A DNA stretch of 64,000 nucleotides from Nostoc cf. commune SO-36 (GTDB lineage: Bacteria; Cyanobacteriota; Cyanobacteriia; Cyanobacteriales; Nostocaceae). The position numbers and the translations under genes are program-made. The notes below the pieces were generated by a model. It saw only the letters and a program-made list of their open reading frames with translations, made no database searches and was not told the origin of the DNA. The DNA lies in NCBI RefSeq assembly GCF_023734775.1, contig NZ_AP025732.1, positions 1,302,001-1,366,000 on the forward strand, given 5' to 3'. Shown here in pieces: positions 56,271-64,000 of this stretch; the first letter of the stretch is position 1; each line of letters opens with the position of its first letter.

Positions 56271-57170
56271 CTAGACCTTTCCAGCATCGACACTTGAATG
56301 ACGTGCGTGAGTGTCATACCAGCCGGGAACGGTCGTCTTTGTTAACAGCTTCAAGAAACTATTAGTTAACGCTCGTATCGTAGAAGATCCTCGAAACTTC
56401 CATTGATTCATTATTCCGTCATCACCTATCAGATAGTATGCGAGGAAAATAACACGGTATTGGCGGAGAATTTCACGTTTCGACTTCCATCTACCGCCAA
56501 TTTCTGAGCCAAATAATCCTGACGATCCGAACTCAAAAGCCTGATCTACGTAGCTGCCTTCTTTTGCTGGATAAGGCGGAGATTGAGAATAAGGTATAGA
56601 TGACTGTTCTACAGCCTGAAAAGAGTCGTAGCCCAGTTCAACAAGTGCATCGATTTCACGCTTAATATTCGTGAAGCGAGTCTTACTTGATTCGATAGAG
56701 ATATAGTCTGGCCTCTCTCGAAATAGCTTCAGCACATTCACACAAACCATATCAACACCTTCAATGTCAATCTTCATATAGTATGGGATGCCATGCTGTT
56801 GCAGTATGCTCACAAAATCAATTACGTTGACTTCGAGCAGCTTGCTTGAAGTACAAAGTCGGGTATTGCGTTCAGCCCAATCAACACAAATAGTTCCCCA
56901 AACAGAGTCATCGAGATTTTTATAGAATTGGACTTTTTGCCCTGTCTCTATCGAATCTAGGTTCGTTATAGCACCTTCTACGATCGTTACTTCTCCGCGA
57001 TCGATATATTCCTTAAGTCGGTTTCGACAAAGCCTTGCTAGGTCAGGGTCTGCCTCAAATGCTGTCACGCGGAATCCTTTTTGCAGGTAAAATATGCTGT
57101 CTTCTCCCTTGTGCATCCCAATGTCATAGATCAGGTCTTTGCACTTTGGCGTATCGTAAAGTTTGTTCAT
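56271..57170 (-). CDS. FkbM family methyltransferase
   Basis: The 299-residue product has the FkbM SAM-binding core YDIGMHKGEDSIFYLQKGFR and VTAFEADPDLARLC, and the KIDIEGVDM motif. Family members O-methylate sugars or polyketides. The preferred start is the ATG at 57170: the longer reading from 57176 would leave the AGAGGA ribosome binding site touching the start codon. It is followed on the same strand (56 nt gap) by the GT1 gene upstream, so sugar methylation of a glycan is likely. Confidence 0.82.
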   Translation of the reverse strand: MNKLYDTPKCKDLIYDIGMHKGEDSIFYLQKGFRVTAFEADPDLARLCRNRLKEYIDRGEVTIVEGAITNLDSIETGQKVQFYKNLDDSVWGTICVDWAERNTRLCTSSKLLEVNVIDFVSILQQHGIPYYMKIDIEGVDMVCVNVLKLFRERPDYISIESSKTRFTNIKREIDALVELGYDSFQAVEQSSIPYSQSPPYPAKEGSYVDQAFEFGSSGLFGSEIGGRWKSKREILRQYRVIFLAYYLIGDDGIMNQWKFRGSSTIRALTNSFLKLLTKTTVPGWYDTHARHSSVDAGKV

Positions 57171-57234
57171 TGACATTCCTCTGTTTCTGGGGTGTGTGGC
57201 TAAGTAAGAAGATTAATCGCATTTTTGACTCATG

Positions 57235-58518
57235 CTAAAGCTGATTAATCACCGGCTTATTTGTCGATATTGCCTGCTCAATAATATCAACGGCACGGGG
57301 AACTCCTCCTGCTTGGTCAATTGCAGTTTTTAACTTTAGGGCATTTTGTTTGTAAGATTCTTCCGTCAGTACTTTTTGAATCATTTTACGTAACTTAGTA
57401 GTACTCAAACGTGATAATGGAATAAATTCACCCACACCAGTCCAAGCAATACGTGTTGCTACTCCGGGATGGTCATTGGCTATGGGAATAGCAACTGAAG
57501 GTACACCATTAGATAGTGATTCCAACACAGTATTTACTCCAGCATGGCTAATAGTCAGGCTAGCTTTTTGCAGCAATTCTAGTTGTGGCGCATATTTGAC
57601 AACCAAGGGTTCTCCTCGCAAGTTGGGTAGTGCATCGGGTTCAAGTCCACCACCAAGAGAAATAACCAATTGGGCATCTAAACCAACACAAGCCTCAGCA
57701 ATGTGATAGAAAATATGCCGTAGTCGATTTTGTAACGTCCCCAATGAAGCATAAATTAGGGGTTGACCATTCAACTTATCAAAAGGAAAATCCACTGGTT
57801 TCCTGCCTGACGAGTCTGAGTGAGGGCCTGTAAAGTGAAGTAAATTAGACAATTCGCGTCTTGGGTACTCAAACTCTGCGGGTTGTTGACTAATAATCGC
57901 TAACTTGGAAAGAGAGTAATAGTCATTGATATTAGAGCAAGGAGGCAAATTCCACTGACGGCGATATTGCGAGATTATATCTCGGATGGATTTCGAGAAC
58001 GCCATTAGAACAGCATAACCAGCACGGTTACGTAGCTGCGCCCAAGAGTGTGGGTTATATTTCCAGGTTGTAAAGAATGGAGGAATAGAATCTTCAAAAC
58101 CGTTTACTAATGCAGAGCAAACTGTAACAAATGGAATGTGAAGAAAGTCTGCTAAAGTGCTTCCTCCAAATATACATTCATCGAATATTAGCGCTTCAAT
58201 ACCAGCTTCTTTAATAACTAGTGGCGCATCTTGCAGAAATAAAGCTGTTGTTTTTAGAGATAAATTGATAGTGTAATGCAATGCTGCTAACCCATTGAGT
58301 TCTCCTAAGCGCTCATGTAATTTTGCCATTGATCCTGTAGGATATTCAAAAGCAGATATAGAGCGAAATTCTAAGCCAGCAGCCTTGGCATTAGATTCAG
58401 CATCAGGCATCCCCAAAACTGTGACGCGATGACCACGGTTCAATAGTTCACGCCCTAAAGCTGTCATTGTATTGAGGTGTCCAGTTGCGGTAGGGCAGAT
58501 AGTACCGAAATGAGTCAT
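57235..58518 (-). CDS. Family 1 glycosyltransferase (UGT/MGT type, CrtX-like)
   Basis: The 427-residue protein has the nucleotide-sugar donor motif YAPQLELLQKASLTISHAGV followed by NTVLESLSNGVPSVAIPIAN, and the N-terminal acceptor domain (LNRGHRVTVLGMPDAESNAK). It resembles macrolide and carotenoid glycosyltransferases such as CrtX, which glycosylate hydroxylated carotenoids. Cytosolic, possibly membrane-associated. FkbM lies downstream on the same strand. Confidence 0.85.
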   Translation of the reverse strand: MTHFGTICPTATGHLNTMTALGRELLNRGHRVTVLGMPDAESNAKAAGLEFRSISAFEYPTGSMAKLHERLGELNGLAALHYTINLSLKTTALFLQDAPLVIKEAGIEALIFDECIFGGSTLADFLHIPFVTVCSALVNGFEDSIPPFFTTWKYNPHSWAQLRNRAGYAVLMAFSKSIRDIISQYRRQWNLPPCSNINDYYSLSKLAIISQQPAEFEYPRRELSNLLHFTGPHSDSSGRKPVDFPFDKLNGQPLIYASLGTLQNRLRHIFYHIAEACVGLDAQLVISLGGGLEPDALPNLRGEPLVVKYAPQLELLQKASLTISHAGVNTVLESLSNGVPSVAIPIANDHPGVATRIAWTGVGEFIPLSRLSTTKLRKMIQKVLTEESYKQNALKLKTAIDQAGGVPRAVDIIEQAISTNKPVINQL

Positions 58519-58885
58519 TATAATCTACAAGCTCCATAAATTATATTTCTGGTATATTTCTGGGCTAACCACGCCACCAGCACTTCTGACTCTGAAATGG
58601 AAAAATTCTTGTAGATGTTGCTTAAAGCTCAATGAATTCTGCATACAACTGCCTAAAAAAGACAAGGTAACTAATGTTACCACAAGCACTTTTGTCTAAA
58701 CTAGATCAAACTTCATTATGATACTATGCAAACGATGTTATTCTACTAAAATAGAGCTTTACCTTTGCAGCTATGACTTTGGAAAATTATTTTCAGCTTG
58801 TATTTACTATTTATGGGTAGTTTTTCATGCTTAAAAACCAAAAAGCCAAAGTATAATTTTTTACGTAAAATAATTAAATTTAATT
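58519..58885. other. Intergenic region, nothing recognised
   Basis: 367 nt, very AT-rich towards the GT2 start, separating divergent glycosyltransferase genes; likely holds both promoters. No box I can name. Confidence 0.5.
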
Positions 58886-59548
58886 ATGTTTAGTGTAATT
58901 TTTGACTTAATTCCAGAAATATCAATTGTTATATGTACTTACAATAGAGAAAAATATTTAGATAATGGAATTAATAGTGTTATAAATCAAACTTTCAAAG
59001 ATTGGGAACTCATCATTGTTGATGATGGTAGCCAAGACGATACTTTTGAAGTTGTCAATAATTATGTAAAAAAATTCAATAATATTAGGTACTTGAAACA
59101 TCAAAATAAAAAACAATGTTACGCTAAAAATGCCGGAATTCAGGCATCATTTGGTAAATACATCACATTTCTCGACAGCGATGATGCTTACCAACCAAAT
59201 CATCTGGAGTCACGCATTGAATATATGAAACTCCATCCAGAAGTTGATTTGATTCAAGGCGGGTTTGCCACTGAAGAAGAAATTTGGGTAGCTGATTATT
59301 ATCAACCTGATAAAAAAATTAATCTTCGAGAATGCGTTTTAGGCCCAACTTTTTTGGGGAAGAGACACGTATTTTTTGAATTGCAGGGATTTAATCACAT
59401 GGCTTATGGAGAGGATACAGACCTGTGGGAACGGGCAGAAAAAATCTTCAATACTCAACAAATAACAGAACCACAAACCTATCTTTATACCAGAGCCGAA
59501 ACTAGTGTCAGTAAAGCTTTTTCAGAAAATGTTACTTCGCCTAGCTAA
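58886..59548 (+). CDS. Family 2 glycosyltransferase
   Basis: The 220-residue protein has the GT-A core ISIVICTYNREKYLDNGINS, the first Asp pair IIVDDGSQDD and the metal-binding FLDSDDAYQ motif. The C-terminal part has EDTDLWERAEK in the acceptor region. It transfers a sugar from a nucleotide donor to an unknown acceptor on the cytosolic side. The gene is unusually AT-rich compared with its neighbours, which hints at acquisition by transfer. The next gene starts only 9 nt later. Confidence 0.82.
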   Translation: MFSVIFDLIPEISIVICTYNREKYLDNGINSVINQTFKDWELIIVDDGSQDDTFEVVNNYVKKFNNIRYLKHQNKKQCYAKNAGIQASFGKYITFLDSDDAYQPNHLESRIEYMKLHPEVDLIQGGFATEEEIWVADYYQPDKKINLRECVLGPTFLGKRHVFFELQGFNHMAYGEDTDLWERAEKIFNTQQITEPQTYLYTRAETSVSKAFSENVTSPS

Positions 59549-59557
59549 CTCTTTGGT

Positions 59558-60871
59558 ATGAACATTAATTTTCGCCCATCCCAAATCAGAAATTTCTTTT
59601 GCTATTTCCTCAGTTCTGCTTGGCAGTTTTTACTTCTGAGAATTCTGCTGAGTGCATGTCTCATATTTTTATCTAGTTGTCAGGGTCAAATACAAAATAA
59701 CGATAAAGTCATTCATTTGACATTATGGCAATCAATTAATCCCCCTGCCAATCGAGATGTTTTTCAGAAACTGGTAGATAGATTTAATCACACTCATGCT
59801 GATATCCAAGTAGAATCTATTTACGCCGAAGGACTGCCGAAAGTGTTAACGGCAGTTGTGGGTAATGCGCCTCCAGATATCCTGTCATTCAGCCCGCAAA
59901 GTACAGGTCAGTTTGTAGAATTAGGGGCAATTCGACCTTTAGAAGATTGGTTAGAAAAATTGCCCTTGAAGTCAGAAATTATCCCCAATCTACTTGAAGA
60001 ATCTAGATTAGATGGTCACATTTGGTCAGTTCCCCTGTACACCAGCAATATCGGCATTTTTTATCGGCCGAAGCTTTTCCAAGCTGCGGGAATCACAGAA
60101 ACACCTAAGACTTGGGAAGAATTAAGGTTAGTTGCTAAAAAGTTGACAATTGACCGCAATGGCGACCACCGACCCGAACAGTATGGAATATTACTACCTT
60201 TAGGAAAGGGAGAATGGACTGTTTTTAGTTGGTTCCCCTTTTTATTAAGTGCTGGGGGTGAGGTAGTGACAAATAACCGTCCGAACTTGACGAATCAGGG
60301 AGCTATTAGTGCTTTAAAATTCTGGCAAGATTTAATAAAAGATGGTTCAGCAACCCTTTCATCTCCAGAACGTGGTTATGAAGAAGACGCTTTTCTTTCA
60401 GGCCGGGTTGCTATGCAAATTACAGGGCCTTGGACTTACATCATGAAGTCTAACGTTGATTATGACGTGTTTCCTATCCCTGCAAGTGTTGGGCGTGCTA
60501 CGGTGACAGGTACGGGAATTTTGTATGTGATGAAAACAACGCCAGCAAGAGAGCAAGCAGCACTCAAGTTTTTGGAGTATGTTTTGAGTGAAGAATTCCA
60601 AAAAGAATGGAGTATCGGGACGGGTTTTTTGCCAATTAATATCAAAGCTGCTCAAAGTAAAGATTTTCAGCAATTCATCAGTGAAAAACCTGTATTAAAA
60701 GTATTCATGGAACAGGTTTATCTAGCACATCCTCGACCAATTATTGCTGGATATAGCCATCTTTCTGACAGTCTTGGTCGAGCTATTGAGGCGACATTGC
60801 TAGGAGAGTCTGCTGAAAAAGCGCTCAAGATGGCACAAGAGCATTTAGAAACTATTTGGGATAGCAATTAA
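59558..60871 (+). CDS. Sugar ABC transporter substrate-binding lipoprotein
   Basis: This 437-residue protein has a lipobox LSSC near residue 40 after a hydrophobic N-terminus, so it is anchored to the outer face of the inner membrane. The mature part is a family 1 extracellular solute-binding protein (LTLWQSINPPANRDVFQKLV, GRVAMQITGPWTYIM, GTGFLPINIKAAQ), as used for oligosaccharides. Its permease and ATPase genes are not in this window. The 9-nt gap after the glycosyltransferase gene suggests a common transcript. Confidence 0.83.
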   Translation: MNINFRPSQIRNFFCYFLSSAWQFLLLRILLSACLIFLSSCQGQIQNNDKVIHLTLWQSINPPANRDVFQKLVDRFNHTHADIQVESIYAEGLPKVLTAVVGNAPPDILSFSPQSTGQFVELGAIRPLEDWLEKLPLKSEIIPNLLEESRLDGHIWSVPLYTSNIGIFYRPKLFQAAGITETPKTWEELRLVAKKLTIDRNGDHRPEQYGILLPLGKGEWTVFSWFPFLLSAGGEVVTNNRPNLTNQGAISALKFWQDLIKDGSATLSSPERGYEEDAFLSGRVAMQITGPWTYIMKSNVDYDVFPIPASVGRATVTGTGILYVMKTTPAREQAALKFLEYVLSEEFQKEWSIGTGFLPINIKAAQSKDFQQFISEKPVLKVFMEQVYLAHPRPIIAGYSHLSDSLGRAIEATLLGESAEKALKMAQEHLETIWDSN

Positions 60872-60949
60872 ATGGGACTGTGGGATGAATTAGGGCAAGT
60901 AGGGAGGAATTTAGAAGTTGCTAAATCATGCCGCAATGCAACGCGATAA

Positions 60950-61675
60950 TTAACTATTAGCATTAGTAAGAATTCCTACAAGTACTCGTATTAATTCTTC
61001 CAAACCTTCTGGAACACGATAAAGTTTGATATCTTGCATAACCCGTTTATCTTGGCGATAAAATATCCCAAATCGCCAATCTTCTCCATTTGTCACAGCA
61101 CCATATAAAGTTGGAGTTTGAGAATCTATCCATTGGTCGAGCGCTATCAACTCAATTGCAAGTTGAGTAAACCCACGGCTTAAATCTGATTGCTTGGCTT
61201 CAACTACTAATAGTGAATTTGAGGAGGAAATATAGTAATCAAAACTCCCTTTCAGTTGTTCGCTAACATTAATGGGGTACTCAATGTTCAGTTGAGTTTC
61301 TGTTTGATCGCAAATTTCTAATAAAATAGGAGCAATTAAAACTTCACGTTTTGCAGCTTCACTGATAGGATTGACGCGCATGATATTGCGTCGTAAGTAA
61401 CGCTGCAAAAACTCTAAATAGTCAATTACGCCTGAATATTGTGGTAGTTGTAGCGATGTGCGTTCATACAGCGCTTCCCGCTATTATGCAATACAGTTTT
61501 TCTTATTGCCTCTCTCCTAACATAGCTTTTAGCTTTGAGGATGTACCTCATAGCTGCCGGAAGTGCTGTAACTACATCCCAGTTCCGCTAAGATGTCTGC
61601 TGGGGCATAAGGTAATTCAAAATACTTACTAAATTTATAACTTTGACCGGGTTGGAGAATGCGCGGGCGAGTCAT
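60950..61675 (-). pseudogene. PD-(D/E)XK-type nuclease-like gene split by a MITE
   Basis: The gene starts at 61675 (MTRPRILQPGQSYKFSKYFE...ILAELGCS), is interrupted by the 104-bp element at 61467-61570, and resumes YERTSLQLPQYSGVIDYLEF...RNIMRVNP to the TAG at 60950. The element adds a TAA stop in frame. Removing it with one TA (102 bp, a multiple of three) restores a 207-residue protein with the nuclease core FDYYISSSNSLLVVEAKQ. It resembles proteins of the 38-kb gene family and has the same type of GAVTNGEDWRF strand. The shorter frame starting MQRYLRRN may still be made. Confidence 0.82.
61467..61570 (+). mobile_element. 104-bp MITE with TACAGCGCTTCC ends, copy 2
   Basis: Identical to 38213-38316 along all 104 bases and in the same orientation. 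Target duplication is TA, as shown by the restored host frame. No transposase; the source of the activity must lie elsewhere. Confidence 0.9.
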
Positions 61676-61708
61676 AAATATTAAAATTAGGGAATATATC
61701 GATAAAAT

Positions 61709-62446
61709 TCAGGGAGAAATTCCAGTTTTGTGATGTAAATTTCTTTTTAACGTACATAAACCAATTGCTGGTATAGCTCCTAAAATAATTGCTGTTAGTC
61801 CTTGTCCACTCCAATATAATATGGGAGTCCGGTAGGTTTCTGGAATCAAATTTTGCAAAATAAAAAGCAACCAAACCAAAATAGTGATTAAGAAGAAAGA
61901 GATTGAGGGTAAGAAATTCCACCACCAAATATCTACTGTATATCGCCTCAATACCAGCCATTGGCAAATACCTAGCCAAATACCAGAAATTATATATGCG
62001 ATCGCAGACAGAAACCCAAAAATAAAAGTTTCTTCAGGCGCTGATAAGGCAATGGTTGAAATGTAGTTAATCCAGGCTGTAGAAACGCCGTTAGCAATCA
62101 ACCAACCAACGCTAGTTGCGAATAGCCATTGCAAAGCCGGTAAATATCGATAAAGGACAAGGCTTTGGTCAGCAGCAAAAATTACAGCAAATATAACATT
62201 ACTGAGACTTCTGACCAAAATGCTTAATGTTTGTGATTGGATAGCAACGCTAGGTAAAAGACTTTGGAGAATAATTTTCTCTAAGGCGATACTGGCAACG
62301 CCACCCACAACCCATCCGATGAGTGTCATTAAGGTAAACTGAATAAAGAACCTTTGTCGCTGCGATCGCGGAATCAAAAACTTTCCTGGATTAGGCTCAT
62401 TATTAGCAGATGCAAGATGTTCTGGACTGTTAGAGTCAGTTTGCAT
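61709..62446 (-). CDS. Unknown polytopic membrane protein
   Basis: The 245-residue product has about six membrane helices (for example FIQFTLMTLIGWVVGGVASI, LWLLFILQNL). The WxxxGxCQWLVLRRY motif in the middle and a similar WLFATSVGWLIANGVST stretch suggest internally repeated helix pairs seen in a cyanobacterial family of unknown function. It lies upstream, on the same strand, of the split nuclease gene; the gap is 33 nt. Confidence 0.7.
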   Translation of the reverse strand: MQTDSNSPEHLASANNEPNPGKFLIPRSQRQRFFIQFTLMTLIGWVVGGVASIALEKIILQSLLPSVAIQSQTLSILVRSLSNVIFAVIFAADQSLVLYRYLPALQWLFATSVGWLIANGVSTAWINYISTIALSAPEETFIFGFLSAIAYIISGIWLGICQWLVLRRYTVDIWWWNFLPSISFFLITILVWLLFILQNLIPETYRTPILYWSGQGLTAIILGAIPAIGLCTLKRNLHHKTGISP

Positions 62447-63115
62447 AAGAAGTTAGGGGAGTGAGGGTATAGGGAGATTAGGGAGATAGGGGAGCAGTGG
62501 AGAATAATTAATGCCCAATGCCCAATCCTCAATTAAATATTGATTCTTGTTTTACCCTATTTCTCAATCGCCAGTCCCTATTTTCCATTCCCTACTCGCC
62601 ACTTGCCACTCGCTACTTCCCCAAGGCAAGAATACTATGTCAATAATAGCAGTCTATTCGCAATAAAATCTCAACTAATCTCATTAATCTATCCTTATTA
62701 CCAAAGGTTAAGGGGTAGTCCATCATAGACATTGCTTTGAGTCTTAGAAACTAAACCAAACAAGAAATGCTGATTTTTTTGTTGATTCTTAACCTTGGTT
62801 GCGATCAAGAGTAATTTTGATGCCTTTGTCCTGCCCACTACAATTACACAAGAACCTTCACTTAATCTTTAAAGATATTTTAGTACATACACTGTATCTT
62901 TTGCGAGTTATAAAAAGCAAAATATGATTATAAAGCATCAAGATAAACTTACATCTTTGAGCTTGTTTTACCCAACACCAGCAATATATAAAGACCTAAT
63001 CATATTTGTGATTTTCTTTTAAGTTGTTGGAGTAATGAAACCAGTTATTCATAGCTAGGTTTTAAGAAAAGTTCAGTCTTAATTCTTTTTGTGTTCTTCA
63101 AGGTTTATTATTAGA
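62447..63115. other. Intergenic region with scattered repeats
   Basis: 669 nt. 62510-62630 contains short tandem CCCAATGCCC and TCCCTATTTTCC/ACTCGCCACT type units; a GTAGTCCATCATAGACATTG fragment (related to 28617 and 52163) is at 62714-62734. No gene or terminator that I can name. Confidence 0.55.
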
Positions 63116-63802
63116 ATGCTTCAAAAAATCTCCTTGGCTTTACTCGGAACAACTGCTGTGATAATGAGTGCGAATCCAGCTAGTGCCATAACTCTGCAAG
63201 TAAACACTGGCCCATTTTCTAGCTACGCTGATGCTAAAACTGTCACCTTTGACGATGGCACAGCAAATGATCCTAATGGATTTGTTACTTACTCTAATAT
63301 TACTACTAACATTGTTCAAGGTAGTAAAGCTAATGAATACGCCTCACCTTATGGGGATAACACCAAATTTCTAACAATTGCTCCAGTAGGTAGTAATGTT
63401 GCAGGCGACAGTGGTTTTGTTAATCTTAACTTCAAAGAAGCTGTTAATTACTTCGGTTTTTATGCAGGTTCATTGGATAGTTACAACTTTGTTGATATTT
63501 ACAAAGGTAATCAGTTGTTAAAGACTTTTAGTGGTGCAGATGTGCCAACTGCTATAGCTAATGGTAGTTGGACTAGCTCTCAAGCTAATATGTTTATCAA
63601 TCTTGTAGCTGATACAGGAGAAACATTTGATCGAGTTGTGATGCGCTCAAATGGTGTTGCCTTTGAAACAGATAACCACGCCTATAGACTAGCCCAGAGC
63701 GTTCCCGAACCTAATGCGATGTTAGGTGTGTTAGCAATAGGTGCTTGTGGTATGATGTCACTCTTCAAACGCTCACAATATAAAGTGGCAGTGAAAGGAT
63801 AA
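63116..63802 (+). CDS. PEP-CTERM sorting-signal protein (exported)
   Basis: The 228-residue protein starts at the ATG 63116 with a signal peptide (ISLALLGTTAVIMSANPASA). It ends with the PEP-CTERM signal VPEPNAMLGVLAIGACGMMS followed by a basic KRSQYK tail. This signal is recognised by exosortase systems, so the protein is probably processed at the membrane and exported to the surface or matrix. The mature part (FDDGTANDPNGFVTYSNITT, NYFGFYAGSLDSYNFVDIY) is beta-rich. No exosortase gene is present in the window. Confidence 0.85.
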   Translation: MLQKISLALLGTTAVIMSANPASAITLQVNTGPFSSYADAKTVTFDDGTANDPNGFVTYSNITTNIVQGSKANEYASPYGDNTKFLTIAPVGSNVAGDSGFVNLNFKEAVNYFGFYAGSLDSYNFVDIYKGNQLLKTFSGADVPTAIANGSWTSSQANMFINLVADTGETFDRVVMRSNGVAFETDNHAYRLAQSVPEPNAMLGVLAIGACGMMSLFKRSQYKVAVKG

Positions 63803-64000
63803 ATTTATCCCGATCCCTGTTAAAAATTCTTAAGGATGTATGTGTCTCTATGCATGACATAGTGACACATTTTGTTATGCAGTTTTCCTCATACGTTCCC
63901 TTGACGCAGAAGTGAGAGGTGCATTTCTACGTCGGACTCAAAGCAATAATTTCATGAGATAAACCAAAAAAAACTATAACTTGTAGCGCTTGCTGGTATT
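63803..64000. other. Intergenic end of window
   Basis: 198 nt with no ORF. A short hairpin TATGTGTCTCTATGCATGACA followed by a T-rich stretch near 63838-63875 may end the PEP-CTERM transcript, but it is weak. Confidence 0.4.

Noticed and set aside
1..64000. tRNA, rRNA, prophage or complete IS element
   Set aside because: No tRNA-like cloverleaf arms, rRNA segments, phage structural genes or transposase motifs were seen on either strand.

Overview
The window is from a filamentous cyanobacterium of the Nostoc/Anabaena type (order Nostocales). The evidence is the abundance of HIP1-like GCGATCGC octamers, a psbY end, ntcA, a ferrochelatase with a chlorophyll-binding-like tail, cyanobacterium-restricted families (TIGR02652, DUF3084, DUF3146), and many heptamer repeats and palindromic elements between genes. 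No tRNA, rRNA, CRISPR array, prophage or complete insertion sequence with a transposase was found.

Layout. 0-12 kb: psbY (partial), gamma-carbonic-anhydrase-like protein, TIGR02652, VOC protein, fused M16 peptidase, cupredoxin, methionine aminopeptidase, SH3-like secreted protein, an unknown membrane protein, an amidase and a Crp/Fnr regulator. 12-14 kb: three genes with broken frames (unknown, cupin, methyltransferase). 14-23 kb: GNAT, aldo/keto reductase, DUF3146, YqgF-like, DUF3084, ntcA (divergent from fabI), hisB and an ABC ATPase. 23-31 kb: metH, Uma2 nuclease, a DUF4126 remnant and a di-haem cytochrome. 31-37 kb: a 21-bp tandem array, a large LRR-Roc-COR (Roco) protein and comM. 37-46 kb: DUF4394, a nuclease gene split by a MITE, YihY, YetF-like, purB, DUF4126, hemH, a methyltransferase and a UbiH-like monooxygenase. 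46-55 kb: cell-wall amidase, pentapeptide protein, a repeat-carrying transposable element, TerB-like, PBP4-type carboxypeptidase and LD-carboxypeptidase. 55-64 kb: methyltransferases, glycosyltransferases, a sugar-binding lipoprotein, a second MITE-split nuclease gene, a membrane protein and a PEP-CTERM protein.

Two themes stand out. First, at least seven genes (including normally essential hemH, plus comM, yihY, the UbiH-like gene, a cupin and a methyltransferase) are broken only by one-base changes in homopolymer runs. Adding or removing a base restores textbook proteins, which looks like base-calling error more than gene decay. Second, small non-autonomous mobile elements are unusually readable here. 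Two identical 104-bp elements sit in two different PD-(D/E)XK-type nuclease genes, and removing each with one TA restores the frame. A 398-bp element with 18-bp perfect inverted ends and a 10-bp target duplication carries an 11-unit 21-bp tandem array. A 65-bp perfect-hairpin element occurs twice, with a compensated base-pair difference in its stem.

Most housekeeping genes appear to be independent transcription units. Likely short operons are amidase-crp (2-nt gap), fabI-hisB and the GT2 glycosyltransferase with the sugar-binding lipoprotein (9-nt gap).
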